This document shows positions 1 to 6,194 of a stretch of 12,897 bases of DNA, one piece after another. Below the pieces are notes generated by a model that was given only the letters and a program-made list of their open reading frames with translations, was not told the DNA's origin and made no database searches. Location of the stretch: positions 1 to 12,897 of the forward strand of contig CALQJP020000034.1 of assembly GCA_943330925.2 (NCBI GenBank), given 5' to 3'. The first letter of the stretch is position 1; each line of letters starts with the position of its first letter. The position numbers and the translations under genes are program-made. The DNA is from Chryseobacterium gleum (GTDB taxonomy: Bacteria > Bacteroidota > Bacteroidia > Flavobacteriales_D > Sanyastnellaceae).

Positions 1-118
1 AGAGTGGAAATAAAAACGCTACTTAAGAGAAAGAGAAACTTGTGCATGAAGGGTCAAAAATAGAGCGGGTATGCCTCAACTGATTGAATCGGGTTTTATT
101 TCATGGAATGAATCAAAC
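1..118. other. Non-coding stretch downstream of the minus-strand lipoprotein gene
   Basis: This edge segment lies downstream of the stop codon of the minus-strand lipoprotein gene. I see no credible coding region on either strand, no hairpin followed by a T-tract that would make a clear terminator for the minus-strand gene, and no repeat. A gene outside the window could have its regulatory region here. Confidence 0.5.
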
Positions 119-895
119 TCATTCAACAATGACCTTGTTGTCCCAGAAACGACGGTTGCCTAGTTTGTCGGCGGCCTCAATAACCACTCGATATACTCCA
201 ATCTGTGCCTGGTCGAAATTCATTTCGGGAAACGACAACTCCGTTGGGTGACCCGACATGGCGATGAAGGTTGTATCGCCCACCTGCCCGGCAAACGTCA
301 TAATGTAGGTGATTATTTCCGAAAGGCTATCGGGGTCGCTCACGGTGCCTGCCAAGTAAAGCGGCGAGCCTTCCGTTAGAAATACGGTTCCGGTTGCATC
401 GGCCGCAGGGGTAGTGACTCCCGTTATGATCGGCAAGTCATCATTGATCACATTCAGCAATACAGTGTAGTCTGCCGAAACATTGCCCACCTGATCGAGT
501 GCATTCACTACCAAATGCCACTGCCCTGCGATGCTATCCGGAACATTTACTTCCACCTGTATCGTTGCTGAGGTGTTGTCGGCCTGCAGCACATCTTGCT
601 TACCCCATGTGCCTGAATTCAAACGCATTTCTCCACCGGCATGCCCGCTGCCATCGTGCGTATGTCCATTCTCTGCATCGTGCACCACCAGGCGCACCTC
701 ATTCAACCGGTCGTTATCCGTTACCTCAATCGTAACTTGCAAGGTCGAACCGGCCTGAGCATGCACGATGGTTGAATCGCCGCCGTTGACAAGCACCTTG
801 CTCACCGCAGGTGCCACCACATCAATTTTAGTGTCCTTTCTGCAGGCAACGAAAAGCAAAGCAACGAATAAGACAGAGAGAAGGATTTTCTTCAT
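119..895 (-). CDS. DUF4625-like His-rich outer lipoprotein, two-domain
   Basis: A 258-residue exported lipoprotein of unknown function. Residues 1-17 form a short signal peptide ending in the lipobox LFVAC, so Cys18 is the likely lipidated residue. The mature part looks like two tandem beta-sandwich domains, about 27-150 and 152-258. Each begins with a DxxP/xAPxV-like start, has a 'D-(N/P)-D-x-L' turn (about 60-64 and again in the second half), and ends with a 'D-x-(V/L)-GN' motif, as in the DUF4625 family common in Bacteroidota. The first domain carries a His cluster (H72, H78, H80, H84) at the place where DUF4625 proteins have an HxH-type motif; the second domain lacks it. The His cluster could bind a metal, which is inference. 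The gene is divergent from the S9 peptidase with a short shared intergenic region. The start ATG sits just before the signal peptide, with no better alternative. Confidence 0.8.
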   Translation of the reverse strand: MKKILLSVLFVALLFVACRKDTKIDVVAPAVSKVLVNGGDSTIVHAQAGSTLQVTIEVTDNDRLNEVRLVVHDAENGHTHDGSGHAGGEMRLNSGTWGKQDVLQADNTSATIQVEVNVPDSIAGQWHLVVNALDQVGNVSADYTVLLNVINDDLPIITGVTTPAADATGTVFLTEGSPLYLAGTVSDPDSLSEIITYIMTFAGQVGDTTFIAMSGHPTELSFPEMNFDQAQIGVYRVVIEAADKLGNRRFWDNKVIVE

Positions 896-909
896 AGTGT
901 GAAAAGCAT

Positions 910-917
910 CAAAGTTA
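910..917 (-). promoter_or_regulatory. Possible -7 element TAACTTTG for the lipoprotein gene
   Basis: Read on the minus strand, this is an exact match to the Bacteroidota -7 consensus TAnnTTTG, 14 nt before the lipoprotein ATG. I could not find a TTG at the usual distance upstream, and the implied leader is only about 9 nt, so this is a weak candidate. Confidence 0.3.
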
Positions 918-937
918 AGGGTATGGCCGCAGCGTTG

Positions 938-945
938 TATTTTCG
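938..945 (+). promoter_or_regulatory. Possible -7 element TATTTTCG for the S9 peptidase gene
   Basis: This matches TAnnTTTG at all but one defined position (C for T) and lies 22 nt before the ATG at 968. The same TAnnTTCG form occurs before the genes at 3673 and 6195. No clear -33 TTG is visible at the expected spacing. If it is a real promoter, the ATG at 899 cannot be the start of the peptidase. Confidence 0.35.
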
Positions 946-967
946 GCGTCCATATCCATTCAAAACC

Positions 968-3097
968 ATGCGCTATTCATTTCTACTCCTTTTCACGCTT
1001 GTGCTTGGCACGGCTGCATTTGCTCAGCAAAAACTAACACTCGAAGAAGCGGTTACCGGACAGTTTCGGCAGTTTGCCCCCAGCACCATGCAACAACTGC
1101 AGTGGATACCCGGAGGCGATCTGTACTCGTTCGTAAAAGACGAGACGCTCTGGGTAGGCGGTGTTAAGCAAGGCGCAACCGACAGAAAAATACTAGGCCT
1201 TCCGGAGTTGAACGCCCTCATGGGCAATGCCGACATGAAGCGCATGCCCACCATTCAATGGCTGACTATTGAACGCTTCTATTTCGAAGAGAAGAATAGC
1301 TTTTGGGAAGTGGACATGAAATTGAAGAAGGCGCAAAAGGTGTCATCCTATTCAGCTGAAGGTGCCAATGTTGATTTTCACAGCGCGTCGCGCAGAACAG
1401 CCTACACCAAAAACAACAACCTCTTCATCACATTCAACCAAAAAGAGATTGCGGTAACCAATGAGCCGGCCTACATGGTTTGCGGCCAAAGCATTTCACG
1501 CAACGAATACGGCATCAGCAAAGGCACATTCTGGAGTACCGATGGTGCAAAGCTGGCCTATTACATGAAGAACGAAAGCAACGTTACCGACTACCCCCTG
1601 ACCGATTACTCGGTTACCCCTGCAGCTACCAAGATGATAAAGTACCCCATGGCAGGCGGTAAAAGCGAAGTGGTTTACGTGGGTGTTTACGATGTGGCAA
1701 CCTCCCAAACGGTGAAATTGAAAATGGGACGTTTACCGGAAAACGACCAATATTACATGACCAATCTGACCTGGGCACCCGACGGCAAAACCATCTATGT
1801 GGCCTGGCTCAACCGCGCCACTACCGATATGCGCTTTGTAGCATTCGATGCGACGACCGGAATGGAAACAGCAACACTCTTTACCGAGCACGACGACCGC
1901 TGGGTAGAACCTCTCTTCCCTGCTTATTTTGTTCCGAAATCGCCCAACCTGTTTCTATGGATTAGCCAGCGCGACGGATTCAACAACCTATACCTATACG
2001 ACACCAAAGGCACTCTTTTGCGCCAGTCGAAAGCCAAGTTTGACATCACCGAATTTTTAGGATTCGACCTAAACGGCAACCATGCATTCGTGATGGCCAC
2101 CGGCAGCAACCCCACAGAAAGCCGCGGCTACAAAGTGAATTTGTCTGATTTAACGATGACTGAGATAACTCCTATTGCCGGCACGCATCAGATAAAGGTG
2201 AGTGAAAATGGAGTTTTCGTAATCGATCAGTTTTCAAACCTCACTACTCCCAACACCATCAACCTCATGACGTCGGAAGGGCGCATGGTTAGCAACCTTC
2301 ACAAAGCAACCGATCCTTATGCCGGCAAATTGATTGGTAAAACGGAATTGTTTACCATACCGGGCCCCGATGCCACAGAGTTGTGGTGCAGACTCATCAA
2401 ACCAAGCAACTTCGACGCGAGCAAAAAATATCCGGTGCTTGTGTACGTGTACGGCGGGCCGCACGCACAGATGAACACCAACAGCTGGCTCGGCGGAGCA
2501 TCGTTGTGGATGAACCAACTGGCCGAAGAAGGCTATCTCATATTTACCCTCGACAACCGAGGATCGGCCAATAGAGGCAAGAAGTTTCAGCAGGTCGTTC
2601 ACCGCCAATTGGGCACAGCTGAAATGCAAGATCAGCTCGCCGGGGTTGAGTGGTTGAAGAAGCAACCCTTCGTGGATGCTTCACGCATGGCGGTGCACGG
2701 TTGGAGCTTTGGCGGATTCATGACCACCACCCTCATGCTGAAATCGCCCGAAACATTCAAGGTAGGTGTAGCCGGCGGACCGGTTATCGACTGGTCGATG
2801 TATGAAGTGATGTACGGTGAGCGCTACATGGACACACCGCAAGAAAATCCGCAAGGCTATCAAAATTCAAATTTGACCAATCATGTGAAGAACCTGAAAG
2901 GAAACCTGCTCATGATTCACGGGATGGACGATGATGTGGTGGTGATGCAGCACAATGTAAACTTCCTGAAAGCTTGCGTAGACAACAAAGTGCAAGTCGA
3001 CTTTTTTGCATACCCCGGTCATGCGCACAATGTGAGAGGCAAAGACCGCGTTCACCTCATCACAAAGATTGTAGATTACATCAAAGCAAACCTCTAA
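968..3097 (+). CDS. Secreted S9 family peptidase, DPP IV-type (prolyl oligopeptidase clan)
   Basis: A serine peptidase of 709 residues, probably cutting dipeptides or short peptides from N-termini in the periplasm or at the outer surface. The start is placed at ATG 968 because a clean signal peptide follows (cleavage near AFAQ); the ATG at 899 would add 23 basic residues ahead of it. The N-terminal part, about 80-430, fits the DPPIV_N beta-propeller, including the 'KGTFWSTDG' and 'TDYPLTDYS' stretches. The C-terminal alpha/beta hydrolase starts near 'VYVYGGP', contains 'DNRGSANRG', and carries the triad Ser580 (GWSFGGF), Asp655 (HGMDDDV) and His687 (GHAHNVRG). Two oddities: the usual Asn after the Asp pair is Val, and near residue 180 there is 'RNEYG', with one Glu instead of the double-Glu that anchors the substrate amino terminus in classical DPP IV. 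Exact specificity is therefore uncertain. A lipoprotein gene follows 4 nt downstream. Confidence 0.93.
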   Translation: MRYSFLLLFTLVLGTAAFAQQKLTLEEAVTGQFRQFAPSTMQQLQWIPGGDLYSFVKDETLWVGGVKQGATDRKILGLPELNALMGNADMKRMPTIQWLTIERFYFEEKNSFWEVDMKLKKAQKVSSYSAEGANVDFHSASRRTAYTKNNNLFITFNQKEIAVTNEPAYMVCGQSISRNEYGISKGTFWSTDGAKLAYYMKNESNVTDYPLTDYSVTPAATKMIKYPMAGGKSEVVYVGVYDVATSQTVKLKMGRLPENDQYYMTNLTWAPDGKTIYVAWLNRATTDMRFVAFDATTGMETATLFTEHDDRWVEPLFPAYFVPKSPNLFLWISQRDGFNNLYLYDTKGTLLRQSKAKFDITEFLGFDLNGNHAFVMATGSNPTESRGYKVNLSDLTMTEITPIAGTHQIKVSENGVFVIDQFSNLTTPNTINLMTSEGRMVSNLHKATDPYAGKLIGKTELFTIPGPDATELWCRLIKPSNFDASKKYPVLVYVYGGPHAQMNTNSWLGGASLWMNQLAEEGYLIFTLDNRGSANRGKKFQQVVHRQLGTAEMQDQLAGVEWLKKQPFVDASRMAVHGWSFGGFMTTTLMLKSPETFKVGVAGGPVIDWSMYEVMYGERYMDTPQENPQGYQNSNLTNHVKNLKGNLLMIHGMDDDVVVMQHNVNFLKACVDNKVQVDFFAYPGHAHNVRGKDRVHLITKIVDYIKANL

Positions 3098-3101
3098 CAC
3101 T

Positions 3102-3578
3102 ATGAATTCCCTATCACTCGCGAAATACACGGCAGCAAGCCTTTTGTTGGCAGCAGCCATTCTTTCATCCTGCAAATCGAAAAAGGAAAGCACCACCCCT
3201 GAAAACAAAGAGGCCATTGCGCATCGCTCTTTCCAATTGGAGGTGAAGCCGGTGGTGCTCGACACTACTCGTTATGGCGCCGACAAGTTCGAAGCAAACA
3301 ATGTGCGTGTGAAAGGCGACACCCTTTTCATTGACGCCGAATACAGCGGAGGTTGCAAAAACCACGTGTTTACGGCCCGACACAATGGCAATTACATGAA
3401 GAGCATGCCCCCCCAACTCAACCTGTACGTTGATCACAATGCCAATGGCGACGGGTGCCGCGAGCTCATCCGAGAAACCATTGCTTTCGATTTATCCGGT
3501 TGCCGGGTGGGCAAAACAGGCACGCTCATTTTGTTGATTAATGGCGACCGTTCGACAAAAGCGACCTACACGTATTGA
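3102..3578 (+). CDS. Small lipoprotein of unknown function
   Basis: A 158-residue predicted lipoprotein that I cannot assign to a named family. The signal peptide ends in ILSSC, so Cys24 is the likely lipidation site, followed by a Lys/Ser/Glu-rich linker to about residue 40. The mature domain is mostly beta-strand with a central 'EYSGGCKNH' motif (C85), a hydrophilic 'HNANGDGC' turn (C119) and 'FDLSGC' (C134). Short Bacteroidota lipoproteins with SGGC...C...FDLS patterns are often annotated as hypothetical. The last 25 residues form an alternating strand ('GTLILLING') ending in TYTY. The gene begins 4 nt after the S9 peptidase stop in the context 'ctaacactATG', so the two are very probably co-transcribed. 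Transcription would stop at the hairpin at 3601-3629. The three mature cysteines could allow one disulfide or a metal site, which is inference. Confidence 0.8.
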   Translation: MNSLSLAKYTAASLLLAAAILSSCKSKKESTTPENKEAIAHRSFQLEVKPVVLDTTRYGADKFEANNVRVKGDTLFIDAEYSGGCKNHVFTARHNGNYMKSMPPQLNLYVDHNANGDGCRELIRETIAFDLSGCRVGKTGTLILLINGDRSTKATYTY

Positions 3579-3600
3579 GATTTTTCTGATGTGAATAACT

Positions 3601-3629
3601 AGGCCCTGCGAAGGGCCTTTTTCTTTTTC
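3601..3629 (+). terminator. Intrinsic terminator after the S9 peptidase / lipoprotein unit
   Basis: A perfect 6-bp GC-rich stem (aggccc at 3601-3606 with gggcct at 3613-3618) around a 6-nt loop is followed directly by a run that is T at all but one or two positions to 3629. It lies 22 nt after the lipoprotein stop and before the next unit on the same strand, so it separates two transcription units. Confidence 0.85.
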
Positions 3630-3647
3630 AGTTCGCACGATCGCAAA

Positions 3648-3655
3648 TAATTTCG
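3648..3655 (+). promoter_or_regulatory. Possible -7 element TAATTTCG for the glycosyltransferase unit
   Basis: This resembles the Bacteroidota -7 consensus TAnnTTTG with C at the third T, as upstream of the S9 peptidase. It lies between the terminator and the ATG at 3673, leaving room for a leader of about 12 nt. No convincing -33 TTG is seen. Confidence 0.35.
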
Positions 3656-3672
3656 GGGCGGATAATTTGAGC

Positions 3673-4803
3673 ATGACCGACCTGATTGAAACCCCTTCTT
3701 ATGGCCTTTACGCAGCAGTTCTTTTTGGACTTGCTCTGGCAATACAACTCTTCCTGTTGTTGTTTCGTTTTCTGAAAACAGCCAACCACAGTGCTTCACA
3801 AACTGACCACACTCAAGCCGTTTCAGTGGTTATTGCTGCGCGCAACGAAGAGAAGAACTTGCTGGAAAATGTGCCCAAGATTATGGCACAGCGCCACCCA
3901 CAGTTTGAGGTAATCATTGTGAACGATAGCAGTTGGGACGACACCGCAGATGTTTTGAAGGCACTTTCCTTGAGCTACCCGCAATTGCACGTCATCCACA
4001 TCGATGAGGAGAAGCAAAACATGCAGGGTAAAAAATTCGCGATTACACTGGGCATCAAAGCCGCGAAGCACGACCTCATATTGCTCACCGATGCCGATTG
4101 CGAGCCGGCCTCCGACAATTGGATTACGGAAATGACAAAAGGACTTGGCGATACCAAACAACTCGCCATCGGCTTTTCGCCCTATGCGCGCACGGAGGGA
4201 TGGCTCAATCGCGTTATTCGCTTCGACACGCTGATGATTGGTTGCCAATACATGGGTTTTGCCCGCAGCGGCTCGCCTTATATGGGCGTAGGGCGCAACC
4301 TGGCGTATCACAAAGATTTGTTTTTTAAGATTGGCGGCTTCAAGAGCCATTACAGCATTGCAAGCGGCGACGACGATTTGTTTGTAAACCAGGTTGCCAC
4401 AGGCAAAAACACCTGGGTTGTTTCATCACCTGAAAGCCAAACCATTTCCCAACCCAAGCACACCTGGAGTGCATGGTTCACTCAAAAGCGCAGGCATTTC
4501 ACTACCTCGGGCATGTATAAGTCGGCGCACAAACTCATGCTTACCGTTTGGCCGCTGAGCTTTGTTGCTCTCATTGCGGCTGCCGGCACCTCGTTGTATT
4601 TCCACACATACCCGTTGTTTATAATTGGCGGACTTTCACTCCGATACATTGCGCAAATCGCTATTTTGCACCGAGTTTCAAGTAAGTTGGCCGTGAGCAG
4701 CGATGTAGCCTGGTTGTCGCCAATACTTGAAGTCCAATTGCACACAATCAACCTGGGATTGTATTTCATCAACCTGTTGAGAAAACCAAAGAAATGGAAC
4801 TGA
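3673..4803 (+). CDS. Membrane-anchored family 2 glycosyltransferase
   Basis: A 376-residue GT2 (GT-A fold) glycosyltransferase, expected to move a sugar from a nucleotide sugar to a lipid or glycan acceptor at the inner face of the cytoplasmic membrane. One membrane helix lies at about 13-33. The catalytic domain starts with 'VSVVIAARNEEKN' (51-62) and contains 'VNDSSWDDT' (83-91), the DxD metal/nucleotide motif at D140-A-D142 (LTDADCEP), 'GDDDLF' (232-237, the acidic base region) and 'QKRRH' (271-275, related to the QxxRW motif). Further hydrophobic segments at roughly 291-331 and 353-370 suggest two or three C-terminal membrane helices. The ATG at 3673 is preferred to an in-frame TTG two codons earlier. 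The 3' end overlaps the sigma factor gene by 10 bp, which points to translational coupling. The sugar and acceptor cannot be read from the sequence. Confidence 0.9.
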   Translation: MTDLIETPSYGLYAAVLFGLALAIQLFLLLFRFLKTANHSASQTDHTQAVSVVIAARNEEKNLLENVPKIMAQRHPQFEVIIVNDSSWDDTADVLKALSLSYPQLHVIHIDEEKQNMQGKKFAITLGIKAAKHDLILLTDADCEPASDNWITEMTKGLGDTKQLAIGFSPYARTEGWLNRVIRFDTLMIGCQYMGFARSGSPYMGVGRNLAYHKDLFFKIGGFKSHYSIASGDDDLFVNQVATGKNTWVVSSPESQTISQPKHTWSAWFTQKRRHFTTSGMYKSAHKLMLTVWPLSFVALIAAAGTSLYFHTYPLFIIGGLSLRYIAQIAILHRVSSKLAVSSDVAWLSPILEVQLHTINLGLYFINLLRKPKKWN

Positions 4804-5402
4804 TCGAACATCTTTCAGAAAAGGGCCAATACGACTACAAACTCGTTCAGCGTGCCCTGCATGAAAAAGACCAAAAGGCATATGCCGAGCTCATGCAACG
4901 CTACCGCGAGCCTATCTACTTCATGCTGCTGAAGATGGTGAACGATAAAGACGATGCCGACGATTTGACCATCGAGGCGTTCGGAAAAGCGTTCAAGCGC
5001 TTGGGACAATACACGCCTCAATATGCCTTCTCAACCTGGCTATTCAAGATTGCATCCAACAACTGTATCGATTTTATCCGTCGCAAGCGCATACGCGCTA
5101 TATCGATTGACCAAGGCTACAGCAACGAAGACGGTGAGACGATTGAAATAAGCATTAAAGACTCTCTGCTCGACCCTGCCGAAGCCATGCAGAAGGAAGA
5201 ACGCATCCGAAAAATGCGTGAGATTGTAGATAAGCTCAAGCCCCGCTACCGCAAGCTCGTAGAGATGCGCTACTTCGATGAAATGGCCTACGAAGAGATT
5301 GCCGAAGAGCTTGATCTTCCGCTGGGAACCGTGAAAGCACAATTGTTTCGTGCACGTGAATTCCTTTTTCAGATGATGCAGAGCACCAAAGACATCTATT
5401 GA
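4794..5402 (+). CDS. ECF-type sigma-70 family RNA polymerase sigma factor
   Basis: A 202-residue sigma factor with only regions 2 and 4, the group 4 (ECF) layout. Region 2 spans about 25-98: 'DDADDLTIEAFGKAF' (53-67) is region 2.2, which contacts core polymerase, and 'FSTWLFKIASNN' (79-90) with 'DFIRRKR' covers 2.3/2.4, which read the -10 element. A linker follows, with 'SIKDSLLDPAEA' near 120-131. Region 4 (about 140-196) has the helix-turn-helix 'YEEIAEELDLPLGTVKAQLF' (166-185), which reads the -35. The gene overlaps the glycosyltransferase end by 10 bp and is followed 7 nt later by rsmG. No anti-sigma (FecR- or RseA-like) gene is adjacent, unlike many ECF loci in this phylum, so it may be constitutive or controlled by transcription. 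Its target promoters are unknown. Confidence 0.93.
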   Translation: MELIEHLSEKGQYDYKLVQRALHEKDQKAYAELMQRYREPIYFMLLKMVNDKDDADDLTIEAFGKAFKRLGQYTPQYAFSTWLFKIASNNCIDFIRRKRIRAISIDQGYSNEDGETIEISIKDSLLDPAEAMQKEERIRKMREIVDKLKPRYRKLVEMRYFDEMAYEEIAEELDLPLGTVKAQLFRAREFLFQMMQSTKDIY

Positions 5403-5409
5403 TTCTAAG

Positions 5410-6033
5410 GTGAACGAAGTACTCACATATTTTCCGAACCTTTCTGATAAAGCGAAGGAACAACTCGCACAACTGCTTCCACTCTACGAAGAATGGAACA
5501 GCCAAATCAACGTCATTTCGCGAAAAGACCTCGACCAATTGTACACACGCCACGTGCTGCACAGTTTGGCCATTCATAAGTTCTTGCAATTCGCACCCGG
5601 CTCACGCGTGCTCGACATCGGCACAGGTGGTGGTTTTCCGGGTATACCCCTCGCCATACTCAACCCCGAGGTCAACTTTGTATTGGTCGACTCCATCGGC
5701 AAAAAAATTAAAGTCGTTCAGGAAGTGAGTCAGGCCCTTGGACTGACCAACGTGACCGCCATTCACGAACGCGCCGAAAAAGTGAAAGGCCCGTTCGACT
5801 TTGTGGTGAGCCGCGCCGTAGCCGAGCTCAGGTTGCTGCTTCAATGGAGCAACGGAAAACTGACGAAAAAGCAAATCAACGCCCTGCCCAACGGTATTAT
5901 TTGCCTCAAAGGAGGAGATTTAACCGAGGAATTTAAAGGGCTTTCCAAAGACATTGAGGTGTACGACCTTCAGCAATGGTTTGCGGATCCTTTCTTCGAA
6001 ACGAAAAAACTCGTTTATCTGCCCTTGGTTTAA
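5410..6033 (+). CDS. rsmG: 16S rRNA (guanine-N7) methyltransferase RsmG
   Basis: RsmG (GidB) uses S-adenosylmethionine to methylate N7 of G527 in 16S rRNA; loss of it in other bacteria gives low-level streptomycin resistance. The 207-residue product matches the family's usual length. Visible signatures are 'YEEWNSQINVIS' (26-37), 'RHVLHSL' (47-53), the SAM-binding glycine loop 'VLDIGTGGGFPGIPLAI' (67-83), 'LVDSIGKK' (92-99, acidic residue for the ribose) and 'VVSRAVAEL' (132-140). The start is a GTG at 5410; no upstream in-frame ATG exists and the N-terminus fits the family. It begins 7 nt after the sigma factor stop, so it is probably co-transcribed with it and the glycosyltransferase. No terminator is obvious after it. 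Confidence 0.96.
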   Translation: MNEVLTYFPNLSDKAKEQLAQLLPLYEEWNSQINVISRKDLDQLYTRHVLHSLAIHKFLQFAPGSRVLDIGTGGGFPGIPLAILNPEVNFVLVDSIGKKIKVVQEVSQALGLTNVTAIHERAEKVKGPFDFVVSRAVAELRLLLQWSNGKLTKKQINALPNGIICLKGGDLTEEFKGLSKDIEVYDLQQWFADPFFETKKLVYLPLV

Positions 6034-6105
6034 TACACGTAAGATTTAAAGAATCGGTAGTTAATTTCGTTGATTATCAATACCGAAACGACCGCTGTTG
6101 TTTAT

Positions 6106-6113
6106 TAAATTCG
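6106..6113 (+). promoter_or_regulatory. Possible -7 element TAAATTCG for the T9SS cargo unit
   Basis: A TAnnTTCG motif in the 161-bp gap between rsmG and the cargo gene. A TTG is present at 6070-6072, but the 33-nt spacing is too long for a canonical pairing, so only the -7-like part supports this. It would give a leader of about 75 nt that begins at or near the inverted repeat at 6118-6144. Confidence 0.3.
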
Positions 6114-6117
6114 CACC

Positions 6118-6144
6118 GCTTGGCATTTTTAACCACAGCCAAGC
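6118..6144 (+). repeat. Inverted repeat in the leader of the T9SS cargo gene
   Basis: Seven-base arms (gcttggc at 6118-6124, gccaagc at 6138-6144) pair perfectly around a 13-nt A/T-rich loop. The right arm runs into a 12-bp palindrome, agcaacgttgct at 6142-6153. No T-tract follows, so it is not a standard terminator. It could be an RNA structure at the 5' end of the message or a protein-binding site. Confidence 0.35.
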
Positions 6145-6194
6145 AACGTTGCTGCACCCTAAAGGCGACTAGCAAGAAGGAACAAACTCACACG

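Noticed and set aside
899..967. Longer N-terminus for the S9 peptidase starting at ATG 899
   Set aside because: It adds 23 residues ahead of a normal signal peptide, begins 4 nt from the divergent gene's start codon, and runs through the candidate promoter element.
2234..2665. Minus-strand open frame inside the S9 peptidase
   Set aside because: It is antisense to conserved hydrolase motifs and has no independent support.
3823..4350. Minus-strand open frame antisense to the glycosyltransferase
   Set aside because: It has no motif, no signal peptide and no supporting context, while the sense strand holds all GT2 motifs.
5976..6194. In-frame upstream extension of the cargo gene beginning inside rsmG
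   Set aside because: The reading frame is open, but a clear signal peptide begins at ATG 6195. The extension would overlap the end of rsmG and encode a basic, low-quality sequence before the signal peptide.
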